From the NCBI GenBank assembly GCA_002418775.1, contig DIEU01000057.1:1-13683 (forward strand): 13,683 bases of DNA, read 5' to 3'. The position numbers were made by a program, and so were the translations under genes. The DNA comes from Firmicutes bacterium UBA5766. Its GTDB lineage: Bacteria > Bacillota > Desulfotomaculia > Desulfotomaculales > Nap2-2B. Positions 7,010 through 13,683 of the stretch are shown here, piece by piece; the first letter of the stretch is position 1, and every line of letters starts with the position of its first letter. A model generated the notes under the pieces. The model was not told where the DNA came from and searched no databases. It saw only the letters and a program-made list of their open reading frames with translations.

Positions 7010-7219
7010 ATGAATAGACCATCCCTAGATGTTTTGATGCGTAAAGTCGATAACCGTTATGCTCTTGTGGTCATTACCGCAAAAAGAGCGCGTTTTATTA
7101 CAGAAACTGAAGAAAGCGGCAAGGCCACCTGCAACGGCAATAAACCTGTTACCATTGCTTTACAGGATATAGCCAATGATAAGGTAAAATTTATGCATAC
7201 AAGGCAGGGGAGGAAGTAA
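7010..7219 (+). CDS. rpoZ: RNA polymerase omega subunit
   Basis: A 69-residue omega subunit, which helps assemble and stabilise the beta' subunit of RNA polymerase. It shows the family core, NRYALV (15-20) and AKRAR (24-28), followed by a short variable tail, as in other Firmicutes. The ATG follows a G-rich ribosome binding site (GGGGGG, 6998-7003). The gene sits 31 bases after gmk and 4 before coaBC. The coaBC ribosome binding site lies inside its last codons, so translation of the two is probably coupled. Confidence 0.93.
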   Translation: MNRPSLDVLMRKVDNRYALVVITAKRARFITETEESGKATCNGNKPVTIALQDIANDKVKFMHTRQGRK

Positions 7220-7223
7220 CAAG

Positions 7224-8441
7224 ATGCTGACTGGTAAGTTTGTCACTCTCGGTGTTACAGGCAGTATCGCTGCCTTTAAGGCGGCAAGCCTGGCTAGCTT
7301 ATTAACTAGAACAGGGTTTGACGTACATGTGGTAATGACAGACGCAGGCCAAAAATTCGTAACGCCCCTGACTTTTCAGGCGCTTACAAAAAATCATGTT
7401 CATACCGGTTCTTTCGGGGGTTCGTCTAATTTTCAGATACCCCACATTGCATTGGCTCAAAAGGCGGACTTAATTGTCGTAGCGCCTGCAACGGCCAATA
7501 TCCTGGGGAAAATAGCCCATGGAATTGCAGACGACCTTCTCACAACTATAGTAATGGCAGCTACCTGCCCTGTTTTAATTTGTCCCGCCATGAACGTTCA
7601 CATGTACAATAATCCGGCCACACAGGCTAACCTGGCCCGGTTAAAAGAGTTAAACTATCTGGTTATGGAAGCGGGGACAGGTTACATGGCCTGTGGTGAA
7701 CATGGCCAGGGAAGGTTCCCCGAGCCGGAACTAATCTGCCAGCAGATTATCCAGCTCATTTTACCGACAGGGGACTATAAGGGAATATCTGTCCTGATTA
7801 CCGCCGGGGGAACAAGAGAACCTCTGGATCCTGTAAGGTTTATCTCAAACAGGAGTTCAGGAAAAATGGGATTCGCCCTTGCCCGCTCCGCAGCGATAAG
7901 AGGCGCGGATGTTACATTGGTTTCAGCGCCGACAAACTTAAGTCCCCCGCCCGGAATTAACTTTATCCCGGTTGTAACTGCAACGGAAATGCACCATGCC
8001 GTAATAGATATTTTCCCTAAATTCGATATAGTGATCAAAGCGGCCGCAGTTGCCGATTTCAGGCCTGCCAAACCATCGAAAAGCAAAATCAAAAAAGACA
8101 GGAATAATAATCTTACTATTGAACTGGAAAAGAACACTGACATTCTGATGGAAATTGGAAAAATAAAGAAGCCCAATCAGGTACTCGTTGGTTTTGCCGC
8201 AGAAACTGAAAACTTGCTCGAGTCGGCGCGGCAAAAAATTGAGCAGAAAAACCTTGATCTGATCGTTACAAACGATATTACCATTCCAGGCGCCGGTTTC
8301 GACACGGACACCAACATTGTTAAATTAATCTACCGCGACGGGGAAATAACCGATCTTCCTTTAATGGACAAGCTTGATGTGGCTGGCCGGATCCTTGACG
8401 CCGCGCTGCTGCTGCACCGGCAATGCCTTGACCAACAATAA
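7224..8441 (+). CDS. coaBC: Bifunctional phosphopantothenoylcysteine decarboxylase/synthase
   Basis: CoaBC carries out two steps of coenzyme A synthesis: CoaB joins 4'-phosphopantothenate to cysteine using CTP, and the FMN-dependent CoaC decarboxylates the product to 4'-phosphopantetheine. The N-terminal CoaC half (about 1-180) shows GSIAAFKA, the active-site H74 in PHIALAQ, the PAMNVHMYNNP motif (121-131) and C157 in ACGEHGQGRFPEP. The C-terminal CoaB half (about 187-400) shows ITAGGTREPLDPVRFISN with N209, RSSGKMG, AAAVADFRP and the KIKK lysines (288-291). Length 405 is normal for the fused form. The ribosome binding site GGGGAGG (7207-7213) lies within the end of rpoZ. No anomalies. Confidence 0.97.
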   Translation: MLTGKFVTLGVTGSIAAFKAASLASLLTRTGFDVHVVMTDAGQKFVTPLTFQALTKNHVHTGSFGGSSNFQIPHIALAQKADLIVVAPATANILGKIAHGIADDLLTTIVMAATCPVLICPAMNVHMYNNPATQANLARLKELNYLVMEAGTGYMACGEHGQGRFPEPELICQQIIQLILPTGDYKGISVLITAGGTREPLDPVRFISNRSSGKMGFALARSAAIRGADVTLVSAPTNLSPPPGINFIPVVTATEMHHAVIDIFPKFDIVIKAAAVADFRPAKPSKSKIKKDRNNNLTIELEKNTDILMEIGKIKKPNQVLVGFAAETENLLESARQKIEQKNLDLIVTNDITIPGAGFDTDTNIVKLIYRDGEITDLPLMDKLDVAGRILDAALLLHRQCLDQQ

Positions 8442-8488
8442 AAGGGCCATTAGGAACATAAGAATTACCTTTTGGGCAGGAGCGAGAT

Positions 8489-10705
8489 ATGCATGCCGAA
8501 GTTTTAGTTAACCTGCCGGCACGACGGCTTGATCGAACTTTTTCCTACCGGATTCCGCCCGAACTTGAAGGACGGGTAATTACAGGCAGTCTGGCGCAAA
8601 TCAGCTTCGGCAGGCAAAAAATTGAAGGCTACGTTATCCGCCTGAGCAATCCCGGCGCCCCTGAACCTGCAGGTATTAAAGATCTTTCCGCAGTTATAGA
8701 GAGGGGACCTGTTTTTACTGACGAACAGTTGACCCTTGCCTTATGGATGTCCTCTTACTATCTATGTTCCACCGTCAGCGCGCTGCAAGCAATTATTGGG
8801 CCCCGGCTTGCATATTCTACGCGGCAGGCGCCGGGTCTCTGGCCTTTAAAACCTTTAGAGCCAGAGACTGTTTTTAAGCGCGCTCCCGCTCAAAGAACTG
8901 CCTGGGAAACCGCTTTAGCCCAACCCGGCTTAACACGCCTTGAGCTGGCTGCAGCAGCAAAAGTATCCGTATCGGCAGTTGACGCTTTAACGTCTAAAGG
9001 CCTGTTAACCGCCGAAAAACGGACCGGCCAAAGCCCTGTCCAGTCAACCAGCTTCGTGCAGTCCCGGCCTTATAACCTAACCTCCCAGCAGAAGACAGCT
9101 TTTGATCCGATTTTCGACCGGCTGAAGAAAAAAGAGCATCAAGTTTTTTTGCTCAATGGGATAACAGGAAGCGGGAAAACTGAGGTATACTGCCATGGAG
9201 TGGCCACCGCCCTTGAAATGGGGAGGCAGGCTTTGGTCCTGGTGCCGGAAATTGCGCTTACGCCGCAGATGCTGAACACTTTCCGCTCCAGATTCGGGGA
9301 AGAGGTTGCAATCCTGCACAGCCGGCTTTCTGACGGAGAACGGCGTGATGAATGGCTGCGGATCAGGAAGGGCAGCTCTAATGTGGTCCTGGGAACACGC
9401 TCTGCTCTGTTTGCGCCTGTTCAAAACCCGGGACTAATCGTTATTGATGAAGAACATGAACCGTCCTATAAACAGGACGAAAGCCCGCGTTACCATGCGC
9501 GTACGGCAGCGCTTGAGATTGCAAGAAATAAGGGAGCAGTCGTTATTCTCGGCAGCGCGACACCATCAGTGGAATCATTTTTCAGCGCCTCCGCCGGAGT
9601 TTACCAGCTCCTTACAATCAGCGAACGGGTAGAAAAAAGATCCCTTCCTCAAATCCAGGTTGTTGACATGAGGGAGGAAATAAAAAGGGGCAACCAGGAA
9701 CTGTTCAGCCGGGCCCTGCTTTCTTCGATTAAAGATCGTCTGGAGAAAAACGAGCAGACTATTTTGTTTCTAAACAGGAGGGGATTCTCAACATTCATCT
9801 CCTGCAGGGAATGCGGCCAGGTCATGAAATGCCCCCATTGCGACATATCACTGACCTACCATATCAACGGACGCCTGGTCTGCCATTACTGCAATTATAC
9901 CACCGGCGCCCCAAAGGCTTGCCCGTCCTGCAGGAGCAGTTATATAAGCTATTCCGGAACGGGGACCCAGAAAATTGAACTTGAAATAAAACGCCTGTTC
10001 CCTGGCGCCAGGGTCCTGCGGATGGACAGCGACACCATGTCGCGCAAGGGATCCCACCAGAAAATACTGGATACTTTTTGTCAGGGTAACGCAGATATCT
10101 TGATCGGCACCCAGATGATCGCCAAAGGTCTGGACATCCCCACTGTTACCCTGGTGGGCGTGGTAAACGCCGATCTGACGCTGTACATGCCGGACTTCCG
10201 GGCTGCCGAGAGGACTTTTCAGCTCCTTACCCAGGTGGCGGGGCGCGCAGGCCGGAGCGATCTCGGAGGTGAAGTAATGATCCAGACCCATTCACCCGAA
10301 CATTTCGCAATTACTTCGGCCAGGGAACATGATTACCAATCTTTTTTTGAACAGGAAATAAAAAACAGGGAAATTTTAAGTTATCCGCCGTTCTCATCCC
10401 TTTGCAGGTTCCTTGTTTCAGGAACCGTATACATGGAAGTAGAAAATGCGGCCAATACTTTGTATAATATAATGAGTGAGATTGTTAACAGTGAGGGACT
10501 TAATAACCAGGTACAAATATTTAACGCCGTACCCGCCCCGGTAAGCAGGATAAAAAACCGCTACCGCTGGCACTTGATTTCCAAAGCAGTATCTGTCAGG
10601 CAGCTGCAGGATATTTCAAGAGCCTGCCTTAATGAATTCGATCGCCGCTATCCGTCTGCTAAAGTTAGAATCATTGTTGACATAGATCCTCAGAATATGT
10701 TTTAA
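8489..10705 (+). CDS. priA: Primosomal protein N', PriA replication-restart helicase
   Basis: PriA recognises stalled or collapsed forks and D-loops and reloads the replicative helicase; it is a superfamily 2 3'-to-5' DNA helicase. Domains are visible in order: the N-terminal fork-binding domain (about 1-105, LPARRLDRTFSYRIP), a winged-helix segment (about 115-180), Walker A GITGSGKTEVY with K230, DEEH at 320-323, and GSATPS at 355-360. The zinc-binding insert has eight cysteines in four CX2C pairs (C439/442, 448/451, 465/468, 478/481). The helicase motifs GTQMIAKGLD and QVAGRAGR (582-589) follow. Length 738 is normal. The ATG has AGGAG (8478-8482) six bases upstream. It lies between coaBC and def, the standard Firmicutes position. 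Confidence 0.97.
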   Translation: MHAEVLVNLPARRLDRTFSYRIPPELEGRVITGSLAQISFGRQKIEGYVIRLSNPGAPEPAGIKDLSAVIERGPVFTDEQLTLALWMSSYYLCSTVSALQAIIGPRLAYSTRQAPGLWPLKPLEPETVFKRAPAQRTAWETALAQPGLTRLELAAAAKVSVSAVDALTSKGLLTAEKRTGQSPVQSTSFVQSRPYNLTSQQKTAFDPIFDRLKKKEHQVFLLNGITGSGKTEVYCHGVATALEMGRQALVLVPEIALTPQMLNTFRSRFGEEVAILHSRLSDGERRDEWLRIRKGSSNVVLGTRSALFAPVQNPGLIVIDEEHEPSYKQDESPRYHARTAALEIARNKGAVVILGSATPSVESFFSASAGVYQLLTISERVEKRSLPQIQVVDMREEIKRGNQELFSRALLSSIKDRLEKNEQTILFLNRRGFSTFISCRECGQVMKCPHCDISLTYHINGRLVCHYCNYTTGAPKACPSCRSSYISYSGTGTQKIELEIKRLFPGARVLRMDSDTMSRKGSHQKILDTFCQGNADILIGTQMIAKGLDIPTVTLVGVVNADLTLYMPDFRAAERTFQLLTQVAGRAGRSDLGGEVMIQTHSPEHFAITSAREHDYQSFFEQEIKNREILSYPPFSSLCRFLVSGTVYMEVENAANTLYNIMSEIVNSEGLNNQVQIFNAVPAPVSRIKNRYRWHLISKAVSVRQLQDISRACLNEFDRRYPSAKVRIIVDIDPQNMF

Positions 10706-10726
10706 AGCGAAAGGGGAAAGCAGTTC

Positions 10727-11191
10727 TTGGCAGTATATCAGGTTATCAAATATGGTGAAGACAACGGGATCCTGAGGGAAAAGGCGAAGGGAATTACAGC
10801 TATAACACCAAGCATAAATAAACTGCTTGATGACCTGCGCGATACAATGTACAGCTATAAGGGCGTCGGCCTCGCCGCTCCGCAGATAGGTGTGTCCAAA
10901 CGGGCAATCGTGGTTGATACCGGCGAACAGTTCATAGAATTAATCAACCCTGAAATATATGAACAGTCCGGAAGCGAAAATTCTGAAGAAGGATGTTTGA
11001 GCCTGCCGGGAATAGCCGGGAATGTTGTCAGGGCATTCCGGGTACTGGTTAAGGGGCTTAACCGCACTGGTGAGGAAATTAAAATAGATGCCAAGGGTTA
11101 TCAGGCCAGAGCGCTGCAGCATGAAATCGATCACCTTGAAGGAATTCTTTTTACCGATAAGGCAACAAATCTGCGAAAAGTAGTCGAATAG
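10727..11191 (+). CDS. def: Peptide deformylase
   Basis: Def removes the N-formyl group from nascent proteins at the ribosome, using a bound metal (usually Fe2+). All three family motifs are present: GVGLAAPQIG (46-55), EGCLSLPG with metal ligand C90, and QHEIDHLEG with ligands H132 and H136 and catalytic E133. Length is 154 residues. The start is TTG at 10727, preceded by AAGGGGAAAG (10711-10720) and giving the expected short lead-in; no ATG fits as well. It sits 22 bases before fmt, the enzyme that adds the formyl group. The stop codon lies in an 8-base tandem duplication (11182-11197). Confidence 0.96.
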   Translation: MAVYQVIKYGEDNGILREKAKGITAITPSINKLLDDLRDTMYSYKGVGLAAPQIGVSKRAIVVDTGEQFIELINPEIYEQSGSENSEEGCLSLPGIAGNVVRAFRVLVKGLNRTGEEIKIDAKGYQARALQHEIDHLEGILFTDKATNLRKVVE

Positions 11192-11197
11192 TCGAAT
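11182..11197 (+). repeat. 8-bp tandem duplication over the def stop
   Basis: AGTCGAAT occurs twice in direct succession, 11182-11189 and 11190-11197. The first copy plus one base encodes the end of Def (V-E-stop TAG); with only one copy the frame would read V-E-stop TAA, so the protein is the same either way. It looks like a small slippage or duplication event. Confidence 0.8.
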
Positions 11198-11213
11198 AAA
11201 GGAAGTTCTTAAG

Positions 11214-12152
11214 ATGCGCGTCGTCTTTATGGGCACGCCCGTATTCGCCGTACCCTGTTTGAAAGCCCTCTTAAAAGAGGGGTTACAGGTAGCCGGTGTT
11301 GTTACACAGCCTGACCGTCCAAAAGGAAGAGGGCAAAAACACATCCCCGGTGCGGTTAAAGAAGAGGCGGTTTTCCATGGGCTGGATATTTACCAGCCTT
11401 TAAACTTAAAGGACTCTGAGTTCGTCAGACAGATGGCGGAACTGTCCCCTGAGGTAATTGTTGTTGTAGCTTTCGGCAGGATCCTCCCCAGGGTCATCCT
11501 TGATCTGCCTCTAATGGGATGCATCAACGTCCATGCCTCTTTGCTGCCCAAATACCGCGGCGCCGCCCCGATTCACCGGGCGATCATAAACGGTGAAAAA
11601 ATAACCGGGATTACAACCATGCTCATCAACGAAAGCCTGGACAGCGGCGATATCCTGCTTCAGGAGGCAGTCCCGATCCATAAGGAGGACACTGTTGGGA
11701 CCCTGCACGACCGCCTGGCTTCACTGGGAGCAAACCTTCTTGTTAAGACCCTGCGGCTGCTGGAAGCCGGTGATTTGACGCCCGTACCGCAGGATCATTC
11801 AAAAGCCACCTATGCATACATGATCTCCTCCGAGGACGAGGTCCTTGACTGGAACGCCCCCGCCGGCGCAATTTTTAATCATGTACGGGGAATGGATCCC
11901 TGGCCCGGCGCTAAAACTTCCCTTAATGAAAAACTGCTCAAGATCTGGCGGGTGGAAGCCATCGAGACAGAATGTTCAAGGGAAGGAACAATACCGGGGC
12001 AGGTGGTTGTTTCCGGCCCCGAAGGCCTTGTGGTCCAGGCCAACCCCGGCCTGGTGGATGTGAAGGAACTGCAGCTACAGGGCGGCAAACGCCTTCCGGC
12101 AGTTGATTTTTTGCGCGGTCGCCCGGTCAGGACCGGAACAGTGCTCGGCTAA
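11214..12152 (+). CDS. fmt: Methionyl-tRNA formyltransferase
   Basis: Fmt transfers a formyl group from 10-formyltetrahydrofolate to initiator methionyl-tRNA. The N-terminal Rossmann-like catalytic domain starts with RVVFMGTPVFAVPCL and carries the active-site set N105 and H107 in INVHASLLPKYRGAAPI, plus D143 in LDSGD. The folate-binding family signature is thus complete. The C-terminal tRNA-binding domain occupies about 205-312. Length 312 is typical. A GGAAG purine stretch (11201-11205) precedes the ATG. It pairs with def just upstream. In many Firmicutes the next gene is rsmB; here a 77-base gap leads to tldD instead. Confidence 0.97.
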   Translation: MRVVFMGTPVFAVPCLKALLKEGLQVAGVVTQPDRPKGRGQKHIPGAVKEEAVFHGLDIYQPLNLKDSEFVRQMAELSPEVIVVVAFGRILPRVILDLPLMGCINVHASLLPKYRGAAPIHRAIINGEKITGITTMLINESLDSGDILLQEAVPIHKEDTVGTLHDRLASLGANLLVKTLRLLEAGDLTPVPQDHSKATYAYMISSEDEVLDWNAPAGAIFNHVRGMDPWPGAKTSLNEKLLKIWRVEAIETECSREGTIPGQVVVSGPEGLVVQANPGLVDVKELQLQGGKRLPAVDFLRGRPVRTGTVLG

Positions 12153-12229
12153 AAGACGTTTTGAGAGAATAAAATTGATCAATAATACAATAACTTTAAG
12201 GTAAATATATACTTAGAAGAGGTGAAAAA
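12153..12229. other. fmt-tldD gap, AT-rich, 10-bp palindrome
   Basis: The 77 bases are clearly more AT-rich than the flanking genes. They contain a perfect palindrome ATTGATCAAT at 12174-12183 and the tldD ribosome binding site AGAGGTG at 12218-12224, five bases before the ATG. No terminator stem-loop was found and no pair of promoter boxes fits well, so whether tldD has its own transcript is undecided. The palindrome could be an operator or chance. Confidence 0.4.
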
Positions 12230-13648
12230 ATGATCGATAAGAAAACTCTGAAGACAGTCCTTGATCTCGCCCTGGCCAACGGGGGGGATTTTGCCGATAT
12301 TTTTGTAGAGAAGAAAATTACTACCGGAATCTCGGCCGAGGGAGGAAAAATAGAACGGGTCCATTCCGGTATAGACGCCGGCGCAGGACTGCGGGTCCTA
12401 GCTGGTGATATGACTGCCTATGCCTACACAAATGACCTGGGCAAGGAAAGCCTGCTGGAAATTGCCAGGACAGTCGGCCGCACGATCAAGACAACCGACC
12501 GGAAAGAATATAACTTTGACCTGCGCAAGGTTAAACCTGTAGTGGACTTCTCTTTCCCTGAACGCCCCGACAAAGTGGAGACATCCCGCAAAGCGGAAAT
12601 GGTTGAATCGGCGGATAAAGCGACGCGCCAGGTGAACAGTGAACTGATCAAGCAGGTGATGGTCGGTTATGGAGATGTCATCCAGCAGGTAACCATTGCC
12701 AACAGCGCAGGGGACTATGTTGAAGATGAACGCATCCGCACAAGATTCCTGGTCCATGCCGTCGCCGGAGACGGCGCGGTTATCCAAACAGGCTATGAAG
12801 CGGCAGGAAGTTTAGCGGGTTTTGATCTTCTAAAGCGTTACCCCCCGGAGGAACTGGGCAGGAAGGCCGGCGAAAGGGCAATCCAAATGTTGAGCGCCAA
12901 ACCAGCGCCGGCAGGAAAATTTCCCGTCGTGATGTCGGGAGAAGCCGGGGGCACCATGGTACATGAGGCCTGCGGCCACGGGCTTGAAGCAGATCTTGTC
13001 CAAAAGAAACTCTCGGTATATGCCGGAAAAATGGGTGAGCAGGTAGCTTCCAAAGAAGCGACTATTATTGATGACGCAACCCTGTCTGACCGTTACGGCT
13101 CATACCGTTTTGATGACGAAGGAACGCCTTCCCGCAAGGTAGTCCTGATCGAGGACGGGATTCTCAAAGATTATCTCTATGACAGGATGACAGCAGGCAG
13201 GGACGGTAAGAGCTCCAACGGCCACGGGAGGCGGGAATCGTACCAGCATAAACCAATCCCCCGGATGGGCAACACTTTTATCGCGCCGGGCAAGGCTGAC
13301 CCGGAAAAAATTATCAGTCAGATCAAAAACGGCCTGCTGGTCAAAAAAATGGGCGGAGGCCAGGTAAACACAACAACGGGTGATTTTGTTTTCGACGTTG
13401 CGGAAGGTTACCTGATCGTTGATGGCCAGGTCGGCCCTATGGTAAGAGGGGCAACTCTGACCGGCAACGGCCCTGAAGTGCTCAAAATGCTGGAAATGGT
13501 CGGCCGTGATTTGGGTTTTACGATCGGCACCTGTGGAAAAGACGGCCAGGGAGTGCCGGTCAGCGATGCCCAGCCGACACTCTTAATCCGTGAACTTATC
13601 GTCGGAGGAACACAGGTTTCTACAAACAGCCAGATCAGGCGCATCTAA
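12230..13648 (+). CDS. tldD: TldD-type metallopeptidase subunit
   Basis: TldD is the catalytic subunit of the TldD/TldE (PmbA) zinc metallopeptidase, which cuts unfolded peptides; in E. coli it removes the microcin B17 leader and degrades the CcdA antitoxin. Features visible are the N-terminal domain (about 1-190), the metal motif HEACGHGLEAD with H245, E246 and H250, and C435 in IGTCGKDGQGVPVSDAQPTL, which matches the third metal ligand of E. coli TldD. The intact HEXXXH separates TldD from TldE/PmbA, which lacks it. Length 472 is close to the E. coli protein's. The start ATG follows AGAGGTG closely. The TldE partner is not in the window and may lie downstream. The substrate here is unknown: no ribosomal-peptide precursor or toxin-antitoxin pair is nearby. 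Confidence 0.94.
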   Translation: MIDKKTLKTVLDLALANGGDFADIFVEKKITTGISAEGGKIERVHSGIDAGAGLRVLAGDMTAYAYTNDLGKESLLEIARTVGRTIKTTDRKEYNFDLRKVKPVVDFSFPERPDKVETSRKAEMVESADKATRQVNSELIKQVMVGYGDVIQQVTIANSAGDYVEDERIRTRFLVHAVAGDGAVIQTGYEAAGSLAGFDLLKRYPPEELGRKAGERAIQMLSAKPAPAGKFPVVMSGEAGGTMVHEACGHGLEADLVQKKLSVYAGKMGEQVASKEATIIDDATLSDRYGSYRFDDEGTPSRKVVLIEDGILKDYLYDRMTAGRDGKSSNGHGRRESYQHKPIPRMGNTFIAPGKADPEKIISQIKNGLLVKKMGGGQVNTTTGDFVFDVAEGYLIVDGQVGPMVRGATLTGNGPEVLKMLEMVGRDLGFTIGTCGKDGQGVPVSDAQPTLLIRELIVGGTQVSTNSQIRRI

Positions 13649-13650
13649 TA

Positions 13651-13683
13651 ACACAGGGGTGACACGGGGGGACGTTATTGGTG
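13651..13683. repeat. Start of a second REP-like repeat copy
   Basis: Just after the tldD stop, GACACGGGGGGACGTT (13661-13676) matches, on the opposite strand, the AACGTCCCCTTGTGTC of the left-end element (318-333) at 14 of 16 bases. The copy runs off the window, so its full extent and any paired arm cannot be seen. Confidence 0.55.

Noticed and set aside
1..13683. Search for CRISPR arrays, tRNAs, riboswitch leaders, defence or toxin-antitoxin genes
   Set aside because: None could be recognised by eye; the genes are ordinary housekeeping ones and no undescribed multi-gene system is supported.

Overview
This window is a run of housekeeping genes, all on the + strand, from what looks like a Gram-positive anaerobe of the Clostridia. 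My best guess is a Peptococcaceae/Desulfotomaculum-Pelotomaculum-like lineage, inferred from gene content and order and not from any database match. Four things point there: the order yicC-remA-gmk-rpoZ-coaBC-priA-def-fmt, which is the Firmicutes arrangement; a remA (DUF370) gene; the diaminopimelate-aminotransferase (DapL) route to lysine; and strong GGAGG-type ribosome binding sites with frequent TTG/GTG starts.

Layout. Positions 1-345 hold no convincing gene. They carry a REP/MITE-like palindromic repeat with a 21-bp perfect inverted repeat and an internal hairpin. A plausible extended -10 promoter (350-379) follows, then a stand-alone radical SAM protein (418-1668). Next comes a lysine/cell-wall module, dapF (1758-2597) and dapL (2647-3825), which encode consecutive steps to meso-diaminopimelate. 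A 139-bp spacer with repeat scars separates these from an AspB-type aminotransferase (3965-5167). The core growth operon follows with short gaps: yicC (RNase-like), remA (DNA-binding regulator), gmk (GMP kinase), rpoZ (RNA polymerase omega), coaBC (CoA synthesis), priA (replication restart), def and fmt (N-terminal formyl cycle). After a 77-bp gap comes tldD (12230-13648), a metallopeptidase subunit, where other Firmicutes usually have rsmB. The last 35 bases start another copy of the repeat family seen at the left end.

How the genes work together. DapL and DapF supply meso-DAP for peptidoglycan and lysine, and the third aminotransferase probably handles aspartate/oxaloacetate or related amino acids. 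Fmt formylates initiator Met-tRNA and Def removes the formyl group from new proteins. Gmk supplies GDP/GTP precursors and RpoZ stabilises RNA polymerase. CoaBC makes 4'-phosphopantetheine and PriA reloads replisomes. All genes lie on one strand with mostly short gaps, so extensive co-transcription is likely.

I found no CRISPR array, tRNA, rRNA, transposase gene, phage gene, toxin-antitoxin pair or defence cluster, and no convincing new multi-gene system. The items most worth a second look are the REP-like repeats flanking the cluster, the uncharacterised radical SAM enzyme with a CX4CX2C motif, and the placement of tldD.
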